Assembly: GCF_030014955.1 (NCBI RefSeq)
Contig: NZ_JAGRPV010000001.1
Coordinates: 744,001 to 808,000 of the forward strand
Length of the DNA stretch: 64,000 nucleotides
Source of the DNA: Cohnella hashimotonis
GTDB taxonomy: Bacteria; Bacillota; Bacilli; Paenibacillales; Paenibacillaceae
Direction of reading: 5' to 3'
Under the pieces are notes generated by a model. That model did no database searches. It was given only the letters and a program-made list of their open reading frames with translations, and had not been told where the DNA came from. Positions 26,869 through 35,270 of this stretch are shown one piece after another (the stretch's first letter is position 1; the number at the start of each line of letters is the position of its first letter). A program made the translations under genes and the position numbers.

Positions 26869-27582
26869 ATGAGGCGCGCGACCGAGGACGGTACGCAAAA
26901 AATTCAAAGGATGTACGCGGAGAATCCGGACGGTTACTATGGGGGCGCCAATCTCCATCTGTACAAGCATGTGCGGGACGAATGGCGCGAAGTGCTCGAC
27001 GTCGGCTGCTCGGAGGGCGGGCTCGGCGCGCTCATCCGGGGCAAGGGCATTCGGGTAAGCGGCATCGAGGCGTATCCGGATGCGGCGAATGCCGCGCGGA
27101 AAAAGCTCGACCACGTGTTGTCCGGCGATATCGCGTCGCTCGACCTGCCGTATGAAGCGGGGCAGTTCGACTGCATCGTGTTCGGGGACGTGCTGGAGCA
27201 TCTCTCCGATCCCTCGGCCGTGCTGCGTAAGGTGAGGCCTTATCTGAACGCGAGCGGCGCGATTCTTGCGAGTCTGCCGAACTTGGCGCATATCAGCGTG
27301 CTCGGACCGCTGCTCGCCGGCAGCTTTTCCTATGAAGACCGCAGGCTGCTGGATAAAACGCAGCGCTTTTTTACGATCGGGGAAATCGTGCGGATGTTCG
27401 TGGAATGCGGTTACGCGGTCACGATGGTCGAGCGGGTGGAAGTCCGGATGGACGCCTACGCGCCGCTGCTGGCCGACCTCGTAGGGGTGTGCGCGAAGCA
27501 TAGGATCGGCGGCTTTCTGGAGCGAGAGGCAACCGCCTATCAATACGTTGTCCTGGCTGTACCGATCCAGGCTTCGGCCTGA
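26869..27582 (+). CDS. Class I SAM-dependent methyltransferase
   Basis: 237 residues. Motif I is VLDVGCSEGGLGALIRGKG (residues ~42-60), the acidic residue of motif II is in VSGIEAYPDA, and motif IV is FDCIVFGDVLEHLSDP, all of the methyltransferase-11/UbiE-like set. The C-terminal region (FFTIGEIVRMFVECGYAVTM) matches methyltransferases found with glycosyltransferases that build surface glycans. Substrate unknown; the flanking glycosyltransferase remnants suggest a glycan or nucleotide-sugar. AAAGGAACGAGGG precedes the ATG. Confidence 0.88.
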   Translation: MRRATEDGTQKIQRMYAENPDGYYGGANLHLYKHVRDEWREVLDVGCSEGGLGALIRGKGIRVSGIEAYPDAANAARKKLDHVLSGDIASLDLPYEAGQFDCIVFGDVLEHLSDPSAVLRKVRPYLNASGAILASLPNLAHISVLGPLLAGSFSYEDRRLLDKTQRFFTIGEIVRMFVECGYAVTMVERVEVRMDAYAPLLADLVGVCAKHRIGGFLEREATAYQYVVLAVPIQASA

Positions 27583-27599
27583 GCGGAGAGGAGCGGGCA

Positions 27600-27718
27600 T
27601 GATCGAAACGCAAATCTTCCTGTTCGTCGTCCGCGTGAATGAATTCCTCGCGAAATGTTCATCCTCGTCTACTTTAAGCGGATCGGTTTAAACGTACCGC
27701 GGTTAGCCGACACTGCTT
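27600..27718 (+). pseudogene. Small gene remnant after the methyltransferase
   Basis: GAGGAGCGGGC then ATG 27600 starts MIETQIFLFVVRVNEFLAK, which goes out of frame; the adjacent frame carries MFILVYFKRIGLNVPRLADT before TAA. The good ribosome site followed by broken coding sense suggests the start of a gene (perhaps another glycan-cluster gene) with a frameshift and a deletion. The original family is not recognised. Confidence 0.4.
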
Positions 27719-27759
27719 AACACTCTGCATCCACGTCAGCCTTCGGGGAGAGACTTGTT

Positions 27760-29418
27760 TTGCCTTTGTTCGGAAATCGTACGCATCTGCTGTCCGGCAA
27801 GCCCAAGCGAGGCAAACGCGCGCCGGCGGGTTATTCCGGAACCGACGCCGGCCGCAAAGACGAATCGCCGGTCCGCAAATCGCTGAACGGGCGGCTGGAC
27901 GAGCTGCTCGCAGAGATCACCCGGGTGCTGGGCACGGATACGACGCTGTCGATTCGCCGCTTCCGCATCTTCGGTTCGTTTCCGGCGGCCATGCTCTTTT
28001 TTCCCAATATGCTGGATCAGGCCGCTTTAAACGAAACGATTCTGAAGCCTGCGATGAGCGCCCCTCCCGGATTGGACACGGCGGAATGGACTGCCCCGCA
28101 GCTGCTGGAACGGCTGGCGAACGAAGCGCTGTGGCATACCGCCTGCAGCGAGACGCAGGACTTCGACGCGTTGATCCAAGGCCTGCTTCGAGGGGATACG
28201 ATCCTGGCCGCCGACGGCTCGAATAGCGCGCTTGTTATCGGTACCCGGCAGATCGACAAACGCGGCATCGACCAGCCCGGCACGGAACAAGTCATCCGGG
28301 GTCCCCGCGAAGGTTTCGTCGAGCCGCTCGGTCCGAATCTCGCGCTTATCCGCTATCGCCTGCAGTCCGCCGAGCTTCGGATGAGGCAGATGACGATCGG
28401 ACGCAAGACGCATTCCAAGGTCGTGATTTGCTACATGGACGGGTTGACGGACCCTGCGCTGCTGGCGGAGGTCGAGCGCCGGATCGGCGCGATCGATATT
28501 GACGGGATCCTCGATTCGGGTTATCTGGAGCAGTTCATCGAGGACAACCAATGGTCGCCGTTTCCCCAAGTCCAATACACCGAGCGGCCGGACAAAGTCG
28601 TAGCCAATTTGCTGGAAGGCAGAATTGCGATTCTGGTCGACGGATCGCCGCTGGCGCTGATCGTGCCGACCGTGTTCAACCAGTTCTACCAGGCGGTGGA
28701 GGACTACACCGAACGGTTCCTGCAGATGAGCGCGATCCGGATGGCGAGACTTGTGGCGCTGGTGTTTTCGCTCGTCTTTCCATCAATCTATGTCTCCGTC
28801 ATCTCGTTTAATCCCGAGCTGATCCCCACCGAATTCGCCGTCGCGGTCGCCGGGGGCCGGGCGGGCGTCCCGTGGCCGGCGGTCGTCGAGGTGCTGATCA
28901 TCGAGATCTCGATGGAGGTGCTGCGGGAAGCGACGATCCGCCTGCCACAGCAGGTCGGCGGCGCGCTGTCCATCGTTGGCGTGCTCGTCATCGGCCAGGC
29001 CGCCGTAGCGGCCGGGTTCGCCAGCCCGATTACGGTCGTCATCATCGCCCTGACGACGATCGGCTCCTTTGCGACCCCGGCTTATAACGCGGCGCTGGCG
29101 CTCCGCCTGCTGCGATTCCCGCTAATCATCATCGCGGGTATTTTCGGACTGTACGGCGTCATGATCGGATTGATCCTGATCGCCAACCATTTGCTGTCGC
29201 TCAAGTCGTTCGGCGTGCCTTATTTGAGTCCGCTGGTGCCGGTCAACGCCGAGGGGATGAAGGATGTGCTGATCCGCGGGCCGCTCTGGTGGATGAAGCG
29301 ACGCCCCGCGTTTCTGAAGCCCAAAGATCCCGTCCGCGTCGGACCGGAGATGACCGAGCCGCCCGAGAAGAGCGGCGAGGAAAGCGGCGCATCTACCCCA
29401 TCAACCGCAAAGGAATGA
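27760..29418 (+). CDS. Spore germination receptor subunit A (GerA family)
   Basis: 552 residues. The soluble N-terminal domain (residues ~40-300, with QMTIGRKTHSKVVICYMDGL and YTERPDKVVANLLEGRIAIL) and the C-terminal membrane part (five or so segments from ~320 to 505) are those of GerAA/GerBA/GerKA. It forms the germinant receptor in the inner spore membrane with the GerB and GerC products of the next two genes. The start is TTG 27760, 9 bases after GGGGAG; no ATG near it has a ribosome site. GerB begins 6 bp after the stop. Expression in the forespore (sigma-G) is expected from the family; no promoter was identified in the short upstream region. Confidence 0.95.
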   Translation: MPLFGNRTHLLSGKPKRGKRAPAGYSGTDAGRKDESPVRKSLNGRLDELLAEITRVLGTDTTLSIRRFRIFGSFPAAMLFFPNMLDQAALNETILKPAMSAPPGLDTAEWTAPQLLERLANEALWHTACSETQDFDALIQGLLRGDTILAADGSNSALVIGTRQIDKRGIDQPGTEQVIRGPREGFVEPLGPNLALIRYRLQSAELRMRQMTIGRKTHSKVVICYMDGLTDPALLAEVERRIGAIDIDGILDSGYLEQFIEDNQWSPFPQVQYTERPDKVVANLLEGRIAILVDGSPLALIVPTVFNQFYQAVEDYTERFLQMSAIRMARLVALVFSLVFPSIYVSVISFNPELIPTEFAVAVAGGRAGVPWPAVVEVLIIEISMEVLREATIRLPQQVGGALSIVGVLVIGQAAVAAGFASPITVVIIALTTIGSFATPAYNAALALRLLRFPLIIIAGIFGLYGVMIGLILIANHLLSLKSFGVPYLSPLVPVNAEGMKDVLIRGPLWWMKRRPAFLKPKDPVRVGPEMTEPPEKSGEESGASTPSTAKE

Positions 29419-29423
29419 CAGCC

Positions 29424-30527
29424 ATGACGAAGGCAACGCGGGACATTACCGCTACGCAGGCTTCGGCCGTTTTGGTCAGCACCATCATCGGCGTCGGCGT
29501 GTTGCCCTTGCCGCTGTTCGCGGTTCGGGCGGCGGATACCGGGGGTCCGCTGGTGACGCTGCTGGCGTGCGTCCTCGCCTTGATCGGACTGATATTCATT
29601 GCCGTGCTGGGCATGCGTTTTCCCGATCAGACGATCATTCAGTACAGCGAGAGGCTGATCGGCAAGTGGCCGGCGCGCGCGCTCAGTGCTTGCGTCATTC
29701 TCTTCTTTGCGCTGCTCACTTCGCTCACCGCCAGAGAATTCGGCGAGGTCGTCGTCACGTCGGTCTTGAAGCAGACGCCCGTCGAAGTGACCGTCATCGT
29801 CATGCTGATGCTTGCGGCGATATCCGCGCGCAATACGCTGTCGACCTTCGTATATATCCATCTCTTCTATGTTCCGCTGCTGCTCGTGCCCGTGCTGATG
29901 ATCGTCGCGCTGTCGCTCAAGAACGCGGAGCCTCTCAATCTTCAGCCCGTCTGGGGCAACAAGCCCGCAGGCATGCTCGGAGGAATCGTGACGATCGCCG
30001 CGCTCTTCCAGGGCTCTTTTGTCATGACGATCGTCATTCCCGCCATGCGCAAGCCGGCGAAGGCGCTCGCGGTCAGCTTCTACTCCATTCTGATCGCAGG
30101 CGGCTTGTATGTCGTCATCGTCATCGCCGTCATCGGCGTCTTCGGCGCGGAGGAAATCAGGCAGCTGCTGTGGCCGACTTTGGAGCTGGCGAAGGCGACT
30201 TCCTTGCCCGCCAACGTACTGGAGCGGCTGGACGGCGCTTTTTTGGCGGTGTGGGTCACGGCCGTCTTTACGACGCTGCTCTCCAGCTACTATTTGACCA
30301 GCCAATCCCTCACGCAGCTGCTTCGCCTGCAGGAGCCGCGCATTTTTACTTTTTTCCTGCTCCCCTTTGTATTCGTGATTGCGATGGTACCGACGAATAT
30401 TGTCAGAATGTACGAGGATGTCCTGTACGTCGGACGAATCGGTCTTGCGCTGACGATCGTATACCCGGCTATGCTGCTGCTTATCGCCATTTTGCGCAAG
30501 AAAAGAGGGAATGCCCTTGAGCGTTAA
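29424..30527 (+). CDS. Spore germination receptor subunit B (GerB/endospore germination permease)
   Basis: 367 residues with about ten membrane segments, the amino acid permease-like GerB fold: TATQASAVLVSTIIGVGVLP at the N-terminus is the family opening. It is thought to hold the germinant pocket. The frame is open 45 codons upstream into gerA, but AAAGGA is 9 bases before ATG 29424, giving normal family length. It overlaps the GerC gene by about 11-17 bp. Confidence 0.95.
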   Translation: MTKATRDITATQASAVLVSTIIGVGVLPLPLFAVRAADTGGPLVTLLACVLALIGLIFIAVLGMRFPDQTIIQYSERLIGKWPARALSACVILFFALLTSLTAREFGEVVVTSVLKQTPVEVTVIVMLMLAAISARNTLSTFVYIHLFYVPLLLVPVLMIVALSLKNAEPLNLQPVWGNKPAGMLGGIVTIAALFQGSFVMTIVIPAMRKPAKALAVSFYSILIAGGLYVVIVIAVIGVFGAEEIRQLLWPTLELAKATSLPANVLERLDGAFLAVWVTAVFTTLLSSYYLTSQSLTQLLRLQEPRIFTFFLLPFVFVIAMVPTNIVRMYEDVLYVGRIGLALTIVYPAMLLLIAILRKKRGNALER

Positions 30528-31770
30528 CGGGCTTAATCCATGGAGGCGGATCGCCCGCCTGGCTGCCCGGCTTGTCCCTCTGCTGGCGGCGACGACGCTT
30601 ATGTGCGGGTGCTGGGACAGAACCGAAATTGAAGACCGGGCCATCGTGCTGGGCATCTCGATCGACAAGGCGCCGCCGGAAGACGAGAGCGAGGAGGAAG
30701 CGATCACTCATTATGTGAGGGGCCTCGGTCCTCCGGCTTCGGACCTGATCCGCGTAGGCGTGCAGATTGCGCTGCCGGGGCGTATTCCGCTGGGACCCGG
30801 GGAGAGCGGAGGCGGAGGCGGGGGCAACGATCCGCAGAAAACCGTGTGGGTTCTCGACGTCGTCGGCCATTCCGTCAACGATGCGCTTATGAACCTGCAG
30901 CAGGAGCTGTCCGCCAAGCTCTTTTTCGGTCATTTGCGCGTCATCGTCGTGTCGGAGGAGATGGCCCGGTTCGGCCTGGAGAACGTCGACGACTACTTTC
31001 ACCGCAATTCGGAGGTGCGGCGCATGGCCTGGATGATGGTGGCCAAAGGAGAGGCGCTGTCGCTCATGAAGGCTTCGCCAAAGCTGGAACGGGTGCCTTC
31101 CTTATACCTGATGACGACATTGGACGAAGGCATTCGCATGGGGAAATTTCCGCAGGATTACATCGGCCTCTTCTGGAGCCGCAAGTCGAAGCTGGGACAG
31201 GAAGGCTTCCTGCCTTACGTCGAATTGAAAAAAAACCAGACGCTGCAGATACAGGGACTGGCGCTGTTTCAGAACAGCCGGATGGTCGGCGCGACGATGC
31301 CGCTCGATATCGCGGTGTATATGGCGCTCAAAGGCAATAATCCAGGCGGGTACAGTGCCTTCGTGAAGCTAAGGAATACGGAGGTAATGACGCACGTCAC
31401 GCACCGTCAGGCCAAAACGTCATTCGAAATTCGCGACGGCAAGCCTTATTTTAAATTCAAGGTCGCCTTCGAGCTCAATCTGGAGGAGAAAATCAATAAC
31501 GAACTGAATATCCAGGACCCTGCTGTAATCCACGAGATCGAGGAGAGTCAGAAGAAGGGCGCTACGAAGCTAATCGAGTCGTTCATCGGAAAGACGCAGT
31601 CGCTAGGTTCGGACGTGCTGGGGCTCGGGGAATACGTAAGAGCCAAAGCGCCGGCTTACTGGAACCGGAACGTGGGCACCAAGGAACGTTGGCAGCGCAT
31701 GTATAAAGACATCGCTTACGAAATCGACATCGACATGAAAATCCGCCGCATCGGCATGAAGGCCGAATAA
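30517..31770 (+). CDS. Spore germination receptor lipoprotein subunit C (Ger(x)C family)
   Basis: About 417 residues. The signal sequence ends in TTLMCGCWDRTEIED: the Cys before WDRTE is the usual lipidated Cys of GerC proteins, though the -3 position is Met rather than Leu. The rest follows the Ger(x)C layout, with a conserved C-terminal domain (KINNELNIQDPAVIHEIEES). Start choice: ATG 30511 touches the GAGGGA ribosome site, whereas the in-frame TTG 30517 lies 7 bases from it; TTG is preferred. A glycine run (ESGGGGGGND, residue ~90) is unusual. It is the third gene of the ger operon. Confidence 0.92.
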   Translation: MSVNGLNPWRRIARLAARLVPLLAATTLMCGCWDRTEIEDRAIVLGISIDKAPPEDESEEEAITHYVRGLGPPASDLIRVGVQIALPGRIPLGPGESGGGGGGNDPQKTVWVLDVVGHSVNDALMNLQQELSAKLFFGHLRVIVVSEEMARFGLENVDDYFHRNSEVRRMAWMMVAKGEALSLMKASPKLERVPSLYLMTTLDEGIRMGKFPQDYIGLFWSRKSKLGQEGFLPYVELKKNQTLQIQGLALFQNSRMVGATMPLDIAVYMALKGNNPGGYSAFVKLRNTEVMTHVTHRQAKTSFEIRDGKPYFKFKVAFELNLEEKINNELNIQDPAVIHEIEESQKKGATKLIESFIGKTQSLGSDVLGLGEYVRAKAPAYWNRNVGTKERWQRMYKDIAYEIDIDMKIRRIGMKAE

Positions 31771-31797
31771 TCGTTAAGGACAGGAGGGCGGCGCTGC

Positions 31798-31998
31798 ATG
31801 CCGATTATTGTCCAGGGCGTCAACTATTTCGCATTTTCGATTCCGATCTGGTTCCTGGGCGGCGCGCTGGTTCTTTGGGTGGATTTACGCCGCTGCAAGG
31901 CGGCCGGGCAGCGGAAGGACGAGAAATTCGCCCGGTTCGCAGGCTGGCTGAATATCGCGCTGGGCGTCTGCTTTTTGGTCCGGGAGTGGGTGACTTGA
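31798..31998 (+). CDS. Small two-TM membrane protein at the end of the ger operon
   Basis: 66 residues: a hydrophobic helix (FAFSIPIWFLGGALVLWVDL, ~12-31), a basic polar loop (RRCKAAGQRKDEKFAR) and a second helix (FAGWLNIALGVCFLVREWV). AGGAGGG lies 9 bases before the ATG, 27 bp after gerC. Small two-helix proteins of this kind (CLC_0170-like) often sit beside ger genes in Paenibacillaceae and may assist the receptor complex; that assignment is by size, topology and location only. Confidence 0.72.
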   Translation: MPIIVQGVNYFAFSIPIWFLGGALVLWVDLRRCKAAGQRKDEKFARFAGWLNIALGVCFLVREWVT

Positions 31999-32049
31999 AG
32001 GCGGGGAACGAAAGGGGACGATGAAGGTGGCGGCGAGCGGTAGCGGGCG

Positions 32050-32112
32050 GTATCGCCATCGCCGATAATCGCCAAGTTGATAATCGCCAACACCGATAAT
32101 CGCCATCGATAA
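32050..32112. repeat. Short direct repeats GATAATCGCCA
   Basis: Three copies of GATAATCGCCA at 32064-32074, 32079-32089 and 32095-32105, about 15-16 bp apart, with a partial TATCGCCATCGCC before and ATCGATAAC after. It lies between the ger operon and the DinB gene. It might be a set of protein sites or a slippage microsatellite. Confidence 0.6.
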
Positions 32113-32184
32113 CATTCATCCTGCGCCGCCGCCGGATTCGCTACAATCAAGTTCATACTTCCGAACGAAGAGGGGCGAACTTGA

Positions 32185-32649
32185 ATGACGAATACGATGA
32201 CAGTGCGCGAGGCAGAAGCGAGGCTGCGCGGATGGATCCGGGAGCTGCCGCCGCTTCTTGCGGACAGGTCCGAGGCGCAATTGAAGACGCGTCCAGGGCC
32301 GGACAAGTGGTCCCAGCTCGAGATCCTGGGGCATTTGTGCGACTCGGCGCTGCACAACCTGATGCGGTTCGTGCGCATCCGGATCGAGCCGCAGCCCTTG
32401 CCGCTGACGCCTTACGCCCAGGACGATTGGGTGAGCGGACAGCGTTATCAGGCGGCTTCTTACGACCATGTGCTAAGCCTGTGGCTCGCGCTGAATTCGC
32501 GTATTGCCGACGTGTGGTCGGGGCTGCCGCAAGGCGCGAGCGAATGGACGTTTGCGCTTCCGGACGGAACGACGGTCTCGCTCGAACATTGGGCGGACGA
32601 CTACGTGCTGCACCTGGAGCATCACCTGAAGGCGATGAATATGGAGTGA
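32185..32649 (+). CDS. DinB-family protein
   Basis: 154 residues, four-helix bundle of the DinB/YfiT type. The metal-site histidines are visible in ILGHLCDSALHNLMRF (residues ~48-63) and in the C-terminal VLHLEHHLKAMN, and GPDKWSQLEILGHL is a family signature. Bacterial DinB proteins include thiol-dependent transferases for bacillithiol or similar thiols; the specific substrate is unknown. GAGGGG is 9 bases upstream of the ATG. It is a single gene; no LexA-type box was seen upstream. Confidence 0.9.
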   Translation: MTNTMTVREAEARLRGWIRELPPLLADRSEAQLKTRPGPDKWSQLEILGHLCDSALHNLMRFVRIRIEPQPLPLTPYAQDDWVSGQRYQAASYDHVLSLWLALNSRIADVWSGLPQGASEWTFALPDGTTVSLEHWADDYVLHLEHHLKAMNME

Positions 32650-32809
32650 GCTGGGACGCAGGAGATGAAATTGCAAAAAAACGTTACGGATTAACCGATC
32701 GTTTAATCGTTAATCGTTTGTTCAAAAATGGAACGTAATCCCTATCTACAACGCTGCGCCGATCCGTTATGATAGAAGCTTACTATCGCAGAATCGTGGT
32801 GCAGCTCGC

Positions 32810-34039
32810 TTGAACAGACTTCGCGGATTTTTGGCCTCCTATCACCCCATTGTATTTTCGCTGCTGTTCGGTCATATGATCGCGCGCATCGCCACCTCTA
32901 TGAGCATGCCGTTTCTCGCGCTGTATCTGGCCGCGCATACGGATATGGGGCCGGGCGGGATCGGCTTTATCGTCGGCGCGGGGGCGCTGGCCGCCACATT
33001 CGGCGGCTTTCTCGGCGGCGCGCTATCCGACCGGTACAGCCGCCGCCTGGTCATGTTCACCTCGCTGTTCGTATGGAGCGGCGTGTTCGTCGGCTTCGCG
33101 TTGACCGATTCTCCGCTCGTCCTGCTGCTGCTCAGCCTGATGAACGGCTTGTGCCGCTCCTGGTTCGAGCCGGTGTCCCAGGTGCTCATGGCCGACCTCA
33201 CGCCAAAGGACCGCCGGATGAAGGTATTCTCCATGCGCTACCTGATGGCCAACGTCGGCGTTGCGATCGGTCCGGTGCTCGGCGTCTGGCTCGGTCTGGG
33301 CAACGGCGGGCTCGCTTTTATCATCACGGGCGCGATTTATTTCGTTTACGCAGTCACGCTCTATATCATGATGATCGGCTTCGGCATCAAGGATATCGAG
33401 GGCGGCAAGCAGGCGGGAAAAGCATCGATCGCGGACGCCGGGCGCGTCATCATGCGGGACGCCGCGCTCCAACTGTTCCTGCTGGGCGGGATCGTCGTCG
33501 GCATCGGCTACAGCCAGCTGTTCGGCAACATGGCGCCGCACCTGGACCGGGTGTTCGGCCACGGAGACCGCATGTTCGGCTACCTGCTGACGATCAACGC
33601 GGTCACCGTCATCGCGCTTCAGCTTCCCCTCGGATGGCTGGCGAACAAGCGTCCGCCGCTGTTCGCGCTGCATGCGGGCAACCTGTTTTTCGCGCTCGGT
33701 CTCGCCGGCATCGGTTATGCAGAAACGTTTGCGCTGCAGGTCGTCGCGATGATCTTATTCACCGTGGGCGAGATCCTGAACTACCCCGCCGCCACCATGC
33801 TGCTGGACAAGCTGGCGCCGGAGAATCTGCGAGGCGCTTACTACGGCGCGCAGACCTTCACCAATCTCGGCCAATTCATCGGCCCCTGGGCAGGCGGCTG
33901 GCTCCTCGGCGAATACGGGGGCCGGACGATGTTCGCGTTGATGGCGGCCGTTGTGCTGCTGGCCTCGCTCATCTATTGGGCGGGCAGCCGCGGCGATCGC
34001 CGCGCAGCCGCCGCGACGGGCAAGAGAAGCGCGGTATAG
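32810..34039 (+). CDS. MFS transporter (12 TM)
   Basis: 409 residues with 12 hydrophobic segments. Motif A is GGALSDRYSRRLVMF (residues ~65-80) and the N-terminal SLLFGHMIARIATSMSMPFL resembles the YdeG/MdtG-like exporter group. Probable drug or metabolite exporter. The start is TTG 32810; the ribosome site before it is weak (GTGGTG), so an internal start cannot be excluded. Upstream, 32690-32725 holds TTAATCGTTAATCG repeats and a TTAACCGATCGTTTAA near-palindrome that might be an operator. Confidence 0.88.
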   Translation: MNRLRGFLASYHPIVFSLLFGHMIARIATSMSMPFLALYLAAHTDMGPGGIGFIVGAGALAATFGGFLGGALSDRYSRRLVMFTSLFVWSGVFVGFALTDSPLVLLLLSLMNGLCRSWFEPVSQVLMADLTPKDRRMKVFSMRYLMANVGVAIGPVLGVWLGLGNGGLAFIITGAIYFVYAVTLYIMMIGFGIKDIEGGKQAGKASIADAGRVIMRDAALQLFLLGGIVVGIGYSQLFGNMAPHLDRVFGHGDRMFGYLLTINAVTVIALQLPLGWLANKRPPLFALHAGNLFFALGLAGIGYAETFALQVVAMILFTVGEILNYPAATMLLDKLAPENLRGAYYGAQTFTNLGQFIGPWAGGWLLGEYGGRTMFALMAAVVLLASLIYWAGSRGDRRAAAATGKRSAV

Positions 34040-34130
34040 CGGGAAGACACTCCGCGTGCTATTCCCGGCGAATCGTGATAAAATGCAGGCCAAGCGCGAC
34101 TAGACCAGCGAAACTTGGAGGTGTCTTGCC

Positions 34131-35204
34131 TTGACAGCGACACGAACATTTGCCTTTATCGGTTCCTATGCGGATGCGGACGGGCCCGGCTTGTATGCCT
34201 GCGCTTACGACGGGCGCACCGGCGAGCTGACGCTGCTCGACCAGGCGGAGGGGCTGCAGAACCCGACCTTCCTCGCCGTAAACGAACAAAGTCAGACGAT
34301 CTACTCGCTCACGGAGGTCAAAGACGCCGAGGGCACGCGCCGGGGCGCGGCCGCAACGTTTCGCTTCGACACAGCCGAGGGTCGGCTGCAGCGGTTGGAC
34401 GAAGCGCAGACGATCCCCGCGACCGCTTGCCACATTGCGCTTGACCGGACGAACAGTCTCATCCTGACAGCGAGCTATCATGGCGGCTTGTTCGGTGTAT
34501 CGGACGCTCAGGACGACGGTCATATCGGTCCTACGCTCGAGATTCACCGGCACGAAGGCGCGAGCGCGCTGCCCGTCCAGAGCCAGGCGCGGGTTCACTC
34601 GGTTATCGTCGACCGCGACAACCGTTTTGCAGCCGTTTCCGATCTGGGACTGGACAAGGTGTTCCTGTACAAGCTCGATCTGCCCAGCCGCAGTCTGACG
34701 CGCCATAGCGAGACCGACGTCGCTCCGGGCTCGGGACCGCGCCACTTCGTTTTCCACCCGCAGCTTCCTTTCGGATACGGCATCAACGAATTGAACAGCA
34801 CGCTTACCGTTTACGCTTACGATGCGGAAGCCGGGAAGCTGGAGGTCGTGCAGACGATCTCTACGCTGCCCGATTCGTTCGAGGGCGACAACGCCTGCGC
34901 GGATATTCACCTGTCCCCGGACGGCAAGTTCCTGTACGGCTCCAACCGCGGCCACGACAGCCTCATCGTCTGTCGCATCGATCCGGACAACGGCTTGCTC
35001 GAGCCGGTCGAATACGCGCCGACGCTCGGCGGACATCCGCGCAACTTCGCGGTCTCGCCGGACGGCCGGTTCGTGCTCGTCGCCAACCGCGACGGCAACC
35101 ACATCGTGACCTTCAGCCGCGATGCCGACACGGGCAAGCTGGTGCCTACGGGCAGCGAGCTGCGCGTGTCCAAGCCGGTGTGCGTGAGGTTCGCGTCGTT
35201 CTAA
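34131..35204 (+). CDS. Lactonase-family seven-bladed beta-propeller protein (6-phosphogluconolactonase-like), copy 1
   Basis: 357 residues of the YkgB/Pgl-type propeller: repeated blades, with GLDKVFLYKLDL, TDVAPGSGPRHFVFHPQLPF, DIHLSPDGKFLYGSNRGHDS and NFAVSPDGRFVLVANRDGN as family signatures. The group hydrolyses 6-phosphogluconolactone or related sugar lactones in the cytosol. The start is TTG 34131, 7 bases after GGAGGTG. It is related to the protein at 47315-48364 in the same window; which one serves the pentose phosphate pathway cannot be told. Confidence 0.92.
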   Translation: MTATRTFAFIGSYADADGPGLYACAYDGRTGELTLLDQAEGLQNPTFLAVNEQSQTIYSLTEVKDAEGTRRGAAATFRFDTAEGRLQRLDEAQTIPATACHIALDRTNSLILTASYHGGLFGVSDAQDDGHIGPTLEIHRHEGASALPVQSQARVHSVIVDRDNRFAAVSDLGLDKVFLYKLDLPSRSLTRHSETDVAPGSGPRHFVFHPQLPFGYGINELNSTLTVYAYDAEAGKLEVVQTISTLPDSFEGDNACADIHLSPDGKFLYGSNRGHDSLIVCRIDPDNGLLEPVEYAPTLGGHPRNFAVSPDGRFVLVANRDGNHIVTFSRDADTGKLVPTGSELRVSKPVCVRFASF

Positions 35205-35205
35205 A

Positions 35206-35252
35206 CAAAAAAAGTCCGTGATGCGCCAGTTGGCGGTCGCGGACTTTTTTTC
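35206..35252. terminator. Bidirectional terminator between lactonase and secDF
   Basis: AAAAAAAGTCCG pairs with CGGACTTTTTTT at the outer ends with an inner GCCA/TGGC stem. A- and T-tracts on both sides serve both convergent genes. Confidence 0.93.
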
Positions 35253-35270
35253 TTGTAAACAAAGAACGGG

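Noticed and set aside
29220..30707. 495-codon minus-strand open frame
   Set aside because: Antisense to the gerA/gerB/gerC junctions and rich in His/Arg/Gln with no family resemblance.
30780..30840. Frameshift in gerC at the glycine run
   Set aside because: The frame continues in family-like sequence on both sides, so the GGGGGG run is just an expansion.
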